Source: Ipomoea triloba (lineage: Eukaryota > Streptophyta > Magnoliopsida > Solanales > Convolvulaceae). From it: DNA of 64,000 nucleotides. Below, one piece after another: positions 33,983 through 45,534 of this stretch. The stretch spans positions 8,954,423-9,018,422 of the forward strand of contig NC_044925.1 in the NCBI RefSeq assembly GCF_003576645.1, in the 5' to 3' direction. How positions within the stretch are numbered: position 1 is the first letter of the stretch; each line of letters opens with the position of its first letter. The notes under the pieces were generated by a model. The model ran no database searches. It had not been told where the DNA came from and saw nothing but the letters and a program-made list of their open reading frames with translations. The position numbers and the translations under genes were made by a program.

Positions 33983-34975
33983 AACGTTTAACCTTGCAAA
34001 CTCAACTAAGGGTTCGTTCTTTTCTTTAATATGACTAATCCGTATGGCGTCCAGATTCAATTATGTGCTTTAATCATTCGTATGCTTAATGCACTTATTC
34101 AAATAATTAAAATCCATTAGGTCCTAAAAGAACTATGCCATACCCGGGTATAAGAACCAAATGAATAACCCAACAAGACAACCAGGTTATTTATTCATTG
34201 ATCCTACAGAGCATGGAACTAAAAGGCATGATTTTTACTGAATTAATTTCCTCATAGATTAACCTATGCTAGGATTGACCAGATTTAAACATAGTTAATC
34301 TCATTACAAAATCATAGGACAAAACTTAACCGAGTTGGCAATGCTAACTTATATCACTACAAAATGTTGTTCGGTAACGTCATCATATTCCTAGAAGGAA
34401 ACAATTAACAATTCATCCTTGAGAGATTAATAGCTATAATCTCCTTAAGCAATGTCATCAATAATTAGCAGTGAGCAACTCAACCTAACCCAAAAGTGCA
34501 GTGTACGAAAAATACTCTGAATCAACAATACAACTTACTAGGCAAATTAAATGAATTGGAATGAATTATGAAAAGCTACGCAAATTCACCCACAAATAAA
34601 ATGTACTGGAAGAAAATTCAAAACAATGAAAAGGAAAAAAAAAAAAAACAAAAGTATGCTTGCCCAGGAAATTATTGCGGAAGAATTATTGGAAGCTACC
34701 TTCGAAGAATAAAATTCCGCCACCGAAGCAGAACAAAATCGAAGTTCCTGGATCAAACACTGCCTGGAGTTTCTGAAGTCGAACCCCGACCGAACGGAAT
34801 GCTCCGAAGCAAGTTTTGGTGTCAAGATGCTGTGTGATTCCTTGTTGCCTTCTTCGATTTCGCACCCCTTTTATACTTTTCAGCTCCAACTATAGCTCCG
34901 ATTTTTATAAATGAATTATAAAAAGAATTTGCAAAAATTAACTATAAAAATAATGTTTATCACGTAGTACCCCTT
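33724..34975 (-). mobile_element. 5' LTR (partial) of the Athila/Tat-type element
   Basis: It is non-coding DNA immediately upstream (minus sense) of the PBS. A TATA-like AAAAGTATAAAAGGGG lies on the minus strand at about 34862-34877. GC-rich U5-like sequence follows at 34690-34830. The minus-strand start (TG) is not visible because another LTR begins at 34976, so the LTR is probably cut there. Confidence 0.6.
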
Positions 34976-35474
34976 TGTAACACCCCCGAATTTAAAAGCC
35001 TGAGTAATCCAAAAAAAACTATTTTTCTTACTAACCATATTAAAAATAGATACGGAAGCTAAAATTAAAACTTAAACTAAGGGGTGCTATGCCATTCTTG
35101 GGCCAACTCACAAGCCCCAAACGCACAGGCTACAAAGATTCCAACCAACAATCCATAATGCAAAGGCTCACTATCCATAATAAAAATCAACTATAATACA
35201 ATTAGATCAAATTCTAACTAAACCATTAAACTAAGAGCCATCTCCAAGGAGTAACTAGTTCTATGCCGTGCTCTCGGAACAAGCCACAAAACCCAGATCC
35301 TGAAAAACAATTAAAGAATTAGCGAGAAATGCTAAGTAAAATCCTACTCCACCGCGTAAAATACTTACATTTATAGTTTTCAAAATAGTTTTATAATCAA
35401 AATAGGTTTTAGCACTTCAAGTACCACTCACACTTTCTAGCCAACGCTATAGAGAGGTTTTCAAAATGAAGTGA

Positions 35475-36200
35475 TGATGCGATCCAACATAACGAAGATC
35501 CATTAAGTCTATCAATTGGGCCAATCACAATGCCCAAGTCCAAACAATTAAGACAACTCTCATTGGTTATGTTCAAAGATGGGGGGAACTCCAAGTCATG
35601 CCCAATTGCAAAAGATGAAGAAGAACTCAAGACTTTTTATAATTGTTTAAGTGCTGATTTTGGGAATTAAATTAAGCCCAAATCAACCTTATTATTTTAA
35701 ATTGTTTGGCATGAAAGAGAAAACACTAGTTTGTATTTAGGAAGGATTTCTTAAATCCCTTCCCAAACCGGACTATATTTACTTGCATTCTGGATTAGGT
35801 TTAGGACTCTTTTTCCCATTGTATTTAGGGTTACAATGTTGTTCCCTACACTTATAAATAGGGCACATCCATAATAGTTTTCAGCACGCTTTCATTCAAT
35901 AAAATTCTTAAGTTTTTCTTTACACTTGTGTAAGAAACCCTATGGCTAATTGTGGACTCAATTAGTGGCTAGTTCGTGGACTCGACTAGCAAACTGATTC
36001 GTGGACTCGAATCAATCTTCATTTCTTCAACCTTAGATATAGGTTCGTGGACTCGTTCTTGGAATCGAAGAAAACTAGATCCAACTCTAGTTGATTTAAG
36101 ATTGCATCATCGAGGTACTTGAAACTAAAGTGGGATTCTTCTAAGTCTTTGAGGGTTTCTCGTGAGGTCTAAGGGTGAACCTAGTCTAAGGTTCATATCA
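35475..36200 (+). repeat. 5' LTR of the compact gypsy element
   Basis: U3 has TATAAATAG at 35853-35861 and AATAAAATT about 45 bp downstream. The LTR ends ..GGTTCATATCA before the first PBS copy. Because the tail and PBS are repeated downstream, the end could alternatively be placed at about 36319. Confidence 0.8.
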
Positions 36201-36203
36201 ATT

Positions 36204-36335
36204 TGGTATCAGAGCCTAGGTTTATCTCATAATCATTACAAATTTGGTATCAGAACCTAGTCATCGAGGAAGCTCTCAATACTCCATCTTTATGTGAACC
36301 TTAGACTAGGTTCATATTAATTTGGTATCAGAGCC
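36204..36335 (+). promoter_or_regulatory. Primer-binding site, tRNA-iMet type, present three times
   Basis: TGGTATCAGAGCC occurs at 36204-36216, TGGTATCAGAACC at about 36243-36255 and TGGTATCAGAGCC at 36323-36335. The first and last follow a TTCATAT(C/T)A LTR-end phrase. Plant gypsy and copia elements normally have a single such site. Confidence 0.85.
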
Positions 36336-36488
36336 TATGTTTATCTCATAATCATTACAAATTTGGTCCCCTAGGTTTTCTAAGTTTTATTTAAAAAAAA
36401 CACATAATTCCTATCTTACTTTTCATTTCTTATATTCCTATCTTACTTTTCATTTCTTATATACATAAAAAAAAACCTCCCAAAAATT

Positions 36489-37204
36489 ATGGTTCTAAAC
36501 CCACCTCAGATATTAGAGCAAAAAATAGATGCTCTAGCCTTTGCCATGGAAGGGTTAAGCACTCGAATAACTAATCTGGAACAACACCCTCAGCAAGTTC
36601 AACCACCACTCTATACTAGGGGAAACATTCATGGAAAGGGATACCTTATCATTATCAACTCAGATCGTTGTATGAATTTGGCTAGTGTAGCCATGGTGGA
36701 CTACCTTAAGTTACCTCTTATCGAGCACTCCCAACCATATATTCTTATTGATTCAAGGGACGTGAGAGTGACTAAACAAGCTTTTATTCCTTTTGTATTG
36801 ACAAGTATTATGATAAGGTTCTATGTGATGTTGTGCCAATCTGTACTGCACATATTTTACTTGGAAGGTCATGGCAACATGGTATATATTTTTACTATAA
36901 TGAACTCAACTACACATGCAATGTCACCTACAATGGATTTATGCACATGCTTAAGCCTCTCCTTCCAAAACAAGTAGAAGAAATTCACCTAAGGTTGAAG
37001 CAAGCTCTCAAACTAGCCTTGAAGAAAGAAGAAATAAAAGAGATCAAAGTGGAACCTCCACGTTTGGAATTGGAGTCGCCACTCCAATCCTCTAACTCAG
37101 TTTGTAACCAAACAAAGGGACCACAATCAGTGATACAATTGAAAGGACCAGGCCAAGGTGTCAAAGTGCAGCCTCTCTTGGTAACTAAAAAGGATAGTAA
37201 GTAA
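36489..37204 (+). pseudogene. Gag-protease fusion of the compact gypsy element
   Basis: The 162-codon ORF opens with a gag-like N-terminus (MVLNPPQILEQKIDALAFAM, EGLSTRITNLEQ). At about residue 51 it jumps into protease-like sequence (GYLIIINSDRCMNLASVAMV, then RDVRVTKQAFIPFVL). Where chromovirus proteases have I-I-D-G-G-S-C, this reads IINSDRC, so the catalytic D-G-G is lost. A frameshift near 36835 moves the reading to the 123-codon ORF at 36833-37204, which continues HILLGRSWQH and a lysine/glutamate-rich tail. The DNA deletion between gag and protease seems to have kept an open frame. Function is unlikely. Confidence 0.75.
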
Positions 37205-37261
37205 GAGAAAAGAAGGATAAAGTTAATTAGATCAACTCATGTCAAGCATCCCAAGAGGAAG

Positions 37262-37576
37262 TTGCATGCGCGTGATAAAGCACAAAGTGAGCTTGCTTAT
37301 TTGTCTTTCATTGAAGATTTGGATTCGAGGACGAATCGTTTTCAAGAAGGGGGGAATAACAAGAACCAACACACATGGAATCCAATAAGGGTCCATAGTG
37401 TGCTCATCACAAGGCCCATCACTACATCCTTAAGGCATGATTGCTGGAAGAAACAAGAAAGCCCAAGAATAATTCCATTTGATAGAGGAAAGAATTATAG
37501 TGGGCCATTTCAAGTGATATCACGGATCAAAGACAATGCTTATAAGATTTGAGGTCGAATCATTTTCAAGAAAGGG
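37262..37576 (+). pseudogene. Integrase C-terminal tail of the compact gypsy element
   Basis: The ORF includes LSFIEDLDSRTNRFQEGGNN, a typical end-of-polyprotein phrase, then GPFQVISRIKDNAYKI, the GPF/Y-like module near the integrase C-terminus. It then stops. The next frame gives LRSNHFQEREDDAIQHNEDL, a second 'end phrase', which runs through the PPT into the 3' LTR. Two end phrases in tandem suggest that two 3' ends were joined during the internal deletion. Confidence 0.7.
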
Positions 37577-37580
37577 AGGA
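37570..37580 (+). promoter_or_regulatory. Polypurine tract
   Basis: GAAAGGGAGGA directly precedes the TG of the 3' LTR at 37581. Confidence 0.8.
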
Positions 37581-38397
37581 TGATGCGATCCAACATAACG
37601 AAGATCTATTAAGTGTATCAATTAGGCCAATCACAAGTCCCAAATCCAAACAATTAAGGCAACTCTTCATTGGTTATGTTCAAAGATGGGGGAAATCCAA
37701 GTCATGCCCAATTGCAAAAGATGAAGAAGAACTCAAGGCTTTTTATAATTGTTTAAGTGCTGATTTTGGAAATTAAATTAAGCCCAAATCAACCCTATTA
37801 TTTTTTTTTATCATTATTTTAAATTGTTTGGCATGAAAGAGAAAACACTAGTTTGTATTTAGGAAGGATATCTTAAATCCCTTTCTAAACCGGACTATAT
37901 TTACTTGCATTCTGGATTAGGTTTAGGACTCTTTTTCCCATTGTATTTAGGGTTACAATGTTGTTCCCTATACCTTTAAATAGGGCGCATCCATAGTAGT
38001 TTTCAGCACGCTTCCATTCAATAAAATTCTCAATTTTTTCTTTACACTTGTGTAAGAAACCTTATGGCTAACTATGGACTCAATTAGTGGCTAGTTCGTG
38101 GACTCGACTAGCAAACTAATTCGTGGACTCGAATCAATCTTCCTTTCTTCAACCTTAGATTTAGGTTCGTGGACTCGTTTTTTGAATCGAAGGAAACTAG
38201 ATCCAGCTCTAGTTGATTTAAGATTGCATCATCGAGGTACTTGAAACTACAGTGTGATTCTTCTAAGTCTTATGAAGATTCGGGACTAAGGGTTTCTCGT
38301 GAGTTCTAAGGTATAATATCTATCTCTATACATGCATTGAGAGCTTCCTTTGGAAAATATCCCATCTTTATGTGAACCTTAGACTAGGTTCATATCA
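37581..38397 (+). repeat. 3' LTR of the compact gypsy element
   Basis: Similar to the 5' LTR along most of its length, with point changes, a T-rich insertion near 37800 and about 60 bp of different sequence near its end. Polyadenylation-like AATAAAATT at about 38020. Confidence 0.85.
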
Positions 38398-39173
38398 AGT
38401 AACCATACACAAAGGTAGAAGTTTAAGAAAAAGGAGACTCATTTACTGAATAGCTTTTTGAAACAAGATCAAGACGCTTAGAGACAATTCCAAAGGATTT
38501 TATCCAAAACAATGCGCTTAATACCAAAATCGATTTTATTAGACACAATAGTTCAAAATTTAGTTATAACCCCAAGTAGTAATACCCACCACTATAACAC
38601 AACTTTTGGTTAAATAGTTTTCTCTCGACATCATACATAAGGTTCTACCGATGTTGAGTATCACACTAAGTACTAGTAACCACCCAAAATAAACATACAT
38701 AAAGGTATATAACTTTAGTAGAGTAGTTTTAACTCAACACCAAATATAAGTATCATAGCATTTCCTCAAAACAATTTCCTCAAAGATAAAGTAAGCACCA
38801 TAACCGTAGTATACTCCATGAAAAGAATAATTTCATCTTACATAATGGTTAATAAATTTCAAAATAATAGCATTCATGATTTTTAAGGCATCATAATCAT
38901 AATACATATATTCAAAACATAGCATAATTATTATAAGCCTTTATGGTATAAATATTATAAGCCACTCAAGACATAATACTTTCTCCAAACATATACTATT
39001 TCATATAAGTAGGGAGGATTTCCAAATAACATCTCACGGGATAACTTCTCAACGTAATAGTAATATGAAAACATATTCTTTGCTCGTAAGCATTTTCAAG
39101 TATAGTATAGATATGTATAAATCAAGTATGGAGGAATATAGCGCATCACTTCTTATAAAACATTTCCAAAGTA

Positions 39174-39187
39174 TGTATGTGTGTGTG

Positions 39188-39238
<51 letters not shown>

Positions 39239-39240
39239 AG
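39174..39240. repeat. (GT)n microsatellite
   Basis: GT run with one TTTG interruption, inside the large LTR. Confidence 0.95.
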
Positions 39241-39449
39241 GAATTCATAACAACATATAGTTTACTTATCCCATAATCATTTCAAGATATAGACTTTCTT
39301 AAAGTCATCTTCGAAAACATATATATACATATATCAATAATCATAGATATGGAGTAGTTCACATCATTTTCTCAAAAACACTTTTCCAAGTATCACATAT
39401 ACATATGGAGCAATATTATAACTATCACTCACGAGATTTCACATATCTG

Positions 39450-39453
39450 TATA

Positions 39454-39503
<50 letters not shown>

Positions 39504-39720
39504 GAAGGGACGAAGGGTCTTAGATCAACTAAGCCCTTTTGCTACGGTAATCTACTCTATCGAGCACTCCACAAGTTTGTCCCTCCCAACCACATACTCT
39601 CATATATATAAAGTGAAAGGGACGAAGGGTCTTAGATCACCTAAGCCCTAGTGACACAGTAATCCACTCTACCGGCCACTCCGCAAATTTGTCCCTTTCG
39701 TGGGATAAAGAACTAAAATC
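39450..39720. repeat. (TA)n flanked by a diverged direct repeat of about 110 bp
   Basis: The stretch 'GGGACGAAGGGTCTTAGATC' occurs at about 39507 and 39617, each followed by AACTAAGCCC-like and CACTC.AC.AAGTTTGTCCCT-like text. A (TA)n tract precedes the first unit. It lies within the large LTR. Confidence 0.8.
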
Positions 39721-39773
39721 TTAAGTGTGCACACCTCCTAATGGGCTTGTGTGCACACCCCCTAATGGGCTTA

Positions 39774-42191
39774 TGTGACACCCCCGAAATAATTTAACCC
39801 ATATTATTCTAGTAAATCATTTTTCCTAAGGAGTTATTATTTAATTTAACCCAATCCCTTGATTTAATGGGCAACTCCTAGAATATGCAATTTGTTCTAG
39901 AAGCCCAATTCTCATAAATAATGCATAAGGATATTTGATCTAGGGCTTTTATTCCCCTTATGCATATGTAAGTATATTAAATTCTATTTGGCTGAAATTC
40001 ATGAATAAACTAAACCTTGTTTCCATTATAACTTTTATATAAAAGGAATAACCCACTTTCTATTTTATAAGGGCCCATGCCTTATTTCTTCTAACCTAGT
40101 GTACATATAAATATATGTATATAATTACACCTAGAATATCTTATCCATATACGATAAGCTGACATAATATTCTACACTCTCCCACCACCACCCCCTCTTC
40201 TTCATTTTCTCACGCCATTTTCATCCCCTTAGGCCATAGAAATTCATCTTCTTCATACTTCAAGAGAAATAAGTAAATTTCCATCTTTTAGGACCCTCCA
40301 AGCTAGGATTTGGTAAGATCAGCCCCTCTATTGCATTTTCTACCCTTATTTCTCAATATTTATAGCTTTCTCTTATGGTTGTCTTGGGGTTTTTGGGTTC
40401 CTAGATGATCAAGGTGGAGATGGCATGCTAGGGTGATCATTGGAAGGTTTTTGTGATTTTACCTAGCTACAAGAGGTAATTTTCCATGTCTTGCAAACCT
40501 ACTTTTCACTCCATTATATGACTAATTTAGAGTTATGATGAAACCCCTGAGTATATTTGTGACTATTCTTGTGATGAATCTTGCTCTTGAAGATCTATTG
40601 TGCTATTCTTGAGTTATATTGGTTGTTATTGCATCCTTGTGTTTAATGTTTTGATTGAGGGATTTCATATTGTTCTTGGCTTTTGGAAATAGGCCTGTGT
40701 ATTCAAAGTCTGGAATGTTGTCTGATGTTCTGTCTGATTCGTGTCTACTGTATTCTTGGCCTAACGATAGCCTTTCACGATCTCGTGTTCACCGTGGAGT
40801 GCGACCGGAAGGTGTATTGTGGGTGTAGGTGTAGGTGGCGATGGTGTGTTGACCGTCTATCCCTACCGTTTGAGCGTGCGGGTGAGTGTAACGGGCGTGA
40901 GTCTACCGCCTGGCTCTACCGTTGGTTGAGTTGGTATTTTGTTTCCAGTACGTAATTTGCCCTCCTGTTCATTATTGATTGGCTTTTGGTTCATTGTAAG
41001 TCTGTTGAGATATCTGTAAGTCCTTTGCTTCAGTTGTTGAGTATTATGCTACTCTAAATCATCATTCTTGATATCTATGTTGAGTATTCATTGGAATCCT
41101 TGTCCTCGTATTCTTGTTCTTACTGGAAGTATCAATATCAGTGTTTGTTCATATATGGATATGTATATATGTAAATTCTCCTTTGGAAGTTGACTATGAT
41201 CTTTGATATGTATATATTGATCTTTGGATTCTTAGAAAGTTATTCTTGAAACTCTGTATATATGTGTGTAAACCCTTGGATTGGAGGCAATTGAACTTCG
41301 GCTCCTTGATATTGTTGATATGTGAACTTTGTCTTGTGGATTGGAGGTAATGAGTTTCGGCTCAATTGGATAAGTGGTAATGAGCTTCAGCTAAATTGGA
41401 TAAGAGGTTGAGAGCTTCGGCTCCGCTTGGTGTTGTGGTTAGACTGGTGTTTCGGATGGATAGGTGTTCGGTTGGATTTGGTGTAAGGTTGGAACTAAGC
41501 CTAAGACCTATATATTTTATGCATGTGTGTATATATATATGTGTACTTCTCGAGTTGGTGTACGTGAGTATACTTTGTTGATCCTTATGGTTGTGACTTG
41601 AGTTGTGGTGGTTTATGTTCTTTTCTTGAGTTCTTGTTACGGAGTTTCTCACTTGTTGTGTTTCAATGCTATTCTTTTGACATTATCTCATGTTGTGAGT
41701 TATTGGTTGTATCATGCTATCTTGATTGAGCTTGAGTCCCTTGAGGTCTTCTTGTGCGTTGAAAACCTACTTTATTTGATTATCAAATTATATACTTATG
41801 TACCTTTACAAGTAAGAGTGGGAAATTACTTAGTGTCCTTTGCTAATTATTTTAAAATGTGATTTCAGGTATGGAGTAGGACCAATATCGCGAGCGCGTT
41901 AGTATGCATTAGTCCTATCCTCTCTTTGGGCTAGTTATGTTTTCCTTTATTAGACGTTTGAGGCCTGTGAGCCCTTGCTAGACTTCACTATATAATAATT
42001 TAGCATTATGGATGATTAGTTTCTGTTTTTATGGATTTAGACCTTGCCTTAGCATTTAGGCCTATATGGCCCTAGATGTGGCATAACACCCCATTCTATT
42101 GAACTTTGCTTCCGCTATCTTTTGTTAAAGTATCATGAGTTAAATCCTGTTATTTCTATCTTTAATCTTGGTCTAGAATTAGGGTGTTACA
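39774..42191 (+). mobile_element. Solo LTR, opposite orientation, nested in the large LTR
   Basis: It starts TGTGACACCCCCGAAATAAT and ends ..GAATTAGGGTGTTACA. The complement of its last about 250 bp (CGGAAGC, GGGGTGTTATGCCA, GGGCCA, CCATAATGC and CTCGCGATA blocks) matches in order the first part of the surrounding LTR read from 34976, so it is a diverged copy of the same family inserted in the other direction. U3-like TATA (TTATATAAAAGG, about 40028) and pyrimidine-rich R-like sequence (40180-40215) fit plus orientation. No PBS follows the end. The 5-bp flanks (GCTTA/GATTC) do not match. Confidence 0.65.
41285..41440. repeat. About 30-bp degenerate repeats in the LTR U5 region
   Basis: Four units of the type TTGGATAAGTGGTAATGAGCTTCGGCT. 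The strand composition is G/T-rich. Confidence 0.7.
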
Positions 42192-42493
42192 GATTCCCCC
42201 ACCCAGAAGAGTAGTAACTAGTCCAACTAACCCAGGATGCTTTCTACCAGGCTACTCCACATGTAATAGATATCCAGGATGCTTTCTACCAGATATAATC
42301 TCATTAAAAGGAGTCGGAGCTCACCACTACACAACCATCCATCATCATCACATCTCATATATTTACTCATAATATAGTATGTATATACATCCTCCATAAT
42401 ATAACACATTTTCATATACAATTCCTTCCAAAATAATATAAGTCCTCAAAATAGCTTTTACAAATATTTTCATTGCTTGCAGGCTATTCAAAA

Positions 42494-42585
42494 TATAATT
42501 TTCTTCTAAAATCAAGTAGGGTATAAATTAAAACTTGATATAATTTTCTTCTAAAATCAAGTAGGGTATAAATTAAAACTTGATA
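42494..42585. repeat. 45-bp perfect tandem duplication
   Basis: The unit starting TAATTTTCTTCTAAAATCAA begins at 42496 and 42541 with no visible difference. Confidence 0.9.
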
Positions 42586-43385
42586 GTATACATATCCACC
42601 AAAAATAGAATTTATTTCAAAAGTAGTATTCGTCCTCCAAAATAGATTACATACATGTCTATTTAGCCAAAATAATATTTAACCTCCATATTAGAGTATA
42701 TATAGTTTAAATCTAATAAGGTCTCAAGCCCTTACTTCCTCAAATCTTCCCACAAAAAATACATTTAAATACAAAAGAATACTTTATCTCCAAAAGCAAC
42801 ATATAGACCTTTCAAAGTAAATACACATGTATACGTGTATAGGTGTAAGCATTTATATAGATTTAACGTAGATAAATCCTCCAAAAATAAGCATAGATTA
42901 TGTTTTCTAAAATAATAAATTTTTATATAACTACTAAAATAATACATTTGTCACAAAACCATATCATAAATCACCAAGTGCTAGCTTTCTCAAAATAGAG
43001 TTCTACCGAACTTACAAATATTTATAATGATATCTCTTAATACATAAGTTTTTCAAGATATAAACCTTTCTAAAAAATAGTATAATAATACATAATTTAT
43101 TAAACAAAAGTTCTTAAATCAAATACTTTCTAAAAATGCATAATGTTTTCAAATACGTATACGAGGTTTACTATCCAAGTAGTTTTAGAAAAGTATTAGT
43201 ATAAGTCTCAAATTTCAATATATGTAAATACATAAATATTTTCTCAAATTCAAGTGTATTACTTGCTAAGATATGTATAATTTTTGAAATAGAGTTTTCT
43301 TGGTAAGTCTTAGGTTTTCAAGTCATATATTTTGAGAATATTTTATTAAAATAAGATTGTTTTAAAATATTGGGGTGTCACAATT

Positions 43386-43787
43386 CACTCCCTTAAAAGA
43401 AGCTTCATCCCCGAAGCTAAAAATCATTTTGAAGATAGAATGTCAAGTCGGAATGGGAGTAAGTTGGAGGAAAACATTTAACAAAACATGTTTGATTTAA
43501 AAGGGTTTGATTCATGAAGTGAGAGTGTGACACTTGAGATTTTGGTTCCAAATATTATTATCCAATTGAATTCCTGAAGCTATCTTTATTTCTTTCCTAA
43601 TGTTCATTCAATCCTTAAATCATGTTCATTGAACTTTATCTCTATGTTCATGTTCATTGGAGTCTTGAGTTATATTCTTTTGGACCATTAAATCCTTGTA
43701 CCTATGGTATCATTTTTATAATTATATTATTTTATTTGTATAGTTATATTATTTTATATTTTATAGTATATGATAGATATACTAGTG

Positions 43788-43842
<55 letters not shown>

Positions 43843-44114
43843 AATAATTATACTTAATTTAAATACTAATTGTTATACCTTGGTCCATATATAATTATGT
43901 ACACTTTTTTTAATACTATAATATATATATGTATGTGTAGCTGTACATATGTAGGTATTCTATATATGTATGTATATTATAATATATCCATGGCCGTGTA
44001 TATTATATATATTAGTATTTCTTATGCGCAATGCGCAAAAAATAAGTGTCCAATATTAGAACTTTATAATAAAATTTTAAATTTATTTAGATTTTAGATG
44101 TTTAAATTATAGTA

Positions 44115-44145
<31 letters not shown>

Positions 44146-44727
44146 TAAAATATTTTTATAAATTTTATATTTATATTTTAAAAAATAACTAACATATAAC
44201 TCTAATATAATCACACACACACACAAAAAAGCCATATAACTCTAATATATAATGTGTATACATTATTATTATTGAATTGAAGAAGATAAGAAAATATATG
44301 GTGGATGAATGTGCATAGTAACAATAGTACGTGGAAAGCTAACGGAAGTTATAATGGTAGGGGTATATTTGTCTAAAATAATTTCTTTCGTATTTGTACT
44401 ATATATACCGTATGTATATGAAAATAAATAAATATGTATATTTTCGTATTAGTATGTAACGTACGTATTATATGCATATATATTCCTTATATTTAATTGT
44501 GTGTGATTATCATGCATGTAGTATTTGTGTATATGTTAGTGTATAAATAATTAAATTATAGTTGTGTTATTTTTATTCATTAAACCAAGTTGCCAAAATT
44601 TCTATGTGTGTATTGTAAGGTGAATTGATAGTATTTGTATTATGTATAATTGATATTTTAATTAACTACTAGAATTGCATGAAATTAGGGATGTTGTGTG
44701 GTTGGTAGGAATTTTAGTATATCTATA
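43386..44727. other. Gypsy 3' internal remnant, then unassigned AT-rich DNA
   Basis: The first 80 bp (complement TTAGCTTCGGGGATGAAGC..) look like the untranslated tail upstream of the PPT of the large LTR's element. No polyprotein follows. The rest is very AT-rich with (TA)n at 43794-43839, (AAT)n at 44121-44143 and CA repeats near 44215. ORFs up to 75 codons have no recognisable domain. Confidence 0.45.
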
Positions 44728-44730
44728 TCT

Positions 44731-44776
<46 letters not shown>

Positions 44777-45534
44777 ACAGAAGTGTCTGAAGGAGTTTTC
44801 CCCCAGAATTGGAGGGTATTTTAGTAAAAATATAATTAATATAATTAAATTAAAAAAATTCTTATTTTATTAATAATATAATTAATTAATATATTTCCAC
44901 CCCTCTTAATTTCTTACATTTTTCACCTCTATCTCTCTCTTCCTTAATTTCTATATAAACTATTGCAATATTAATATATTTTGAACATATATATTCGTTA
45001 ATTTGATTCAAAAAGCATTATCTTCGTTAATAGAAAAGTCTGGCATATAAATATGCAGTTTTCCTATTCTGAAGTCTGAGCCGGATTTTGGCTTTTTTTT
45101 CTCTCTCTCTCAAAATCGGTTTCTCCCAAAAAATCAAGAACCATGAGGACTCTATAGAAAATTCTTAATTCTTAATCGGATAATAACATGAGTAATTATT
45201 ATTAATAAATGCAAATTACAATGATTTAATAAAGGCAAACTGCAATGAAAGGAAAGTGATGCCAATTGCAATGATTTAATAAAGGCAAATTGCATACAAT
45301 AAAAGAGAAAAAAGGCAATAATTCTTAATCATTCAAAATCGGTAAATTGATTTATTGATTTAATTTAAAATGATAACAGGAGTGATTATTATTAATAATT
45401 AATTTAAAAATTTAAATTAATTATAATTGGTAAAAAAAATTTAATCAATTATGAATTATAATTTTAGTTTACGCAATATTATAGTTTTTTATCATTTGAT
45501 TTGATATGTACATATATATATATATATATAAATA

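Larger units (their letters stand above)
35475..38397 (+). mobile_element. Compact non-autonomous Ty3/gypsy element with two LTRs
   Basis: Two direct LTR copies starting TGATGCGATCCAACATAACG lie at 35475 and 37581. The second ends ..TAGGTTCATATCA at 38397. The 5-bp flanks are AGTGA (35470-35474) and AGTAA (38398-38402), 4 of 5 matching. A tRNA-iMet PBS follows the 5' LTR and a PPT precedes the 3' LTR. The internal region is only about 1.3 kb and fuses the gag start, part of protease and the integrase tail, with RT, RNase H and the integrase core absent. It would depend on a full-length relative for movement. Confidence 0.9.
34976..43382 (-). mobile_element. Large gypsy 3' LTR, split by nested insertions
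   Basis: The lower edge reads TGTAACACCCCCGAATTTAA (plus) and the upper edge ..TATTGGGGTGTCACA, the inverted TG..CA ends typical of chromovirus-type LTRs. Above the upper edge, the minus strand reads CTTTTAAGGGAGTGAAT immediately before TGTGACACCCC, a PPT followed by an LTR start. Orientation is therefore minus and this is a 3' LTR. Both edges match those of the LTR at 56.9-58.4 kb. It is interrupted by the compact element at 35475-38397 and the solo LTR at 39774-42191; the remaining pieces add up to about 3.07 kb. Confidence 0.7.

Noticed and set aside
40683..40955. 90-codon Cys/Trp-rich ORF resembling a small secreted protein
   Set aside because: It lies within the solo LTR, lacks a convincing signal peptide, and its composition reflects the GC-richer LTR segment.
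39769..42196. 5-bp TSD around the solo LTR
   Set aside because: GCTTA and GATTC share only scattered bases; the insertion is argued from LTR ends and homology instead.
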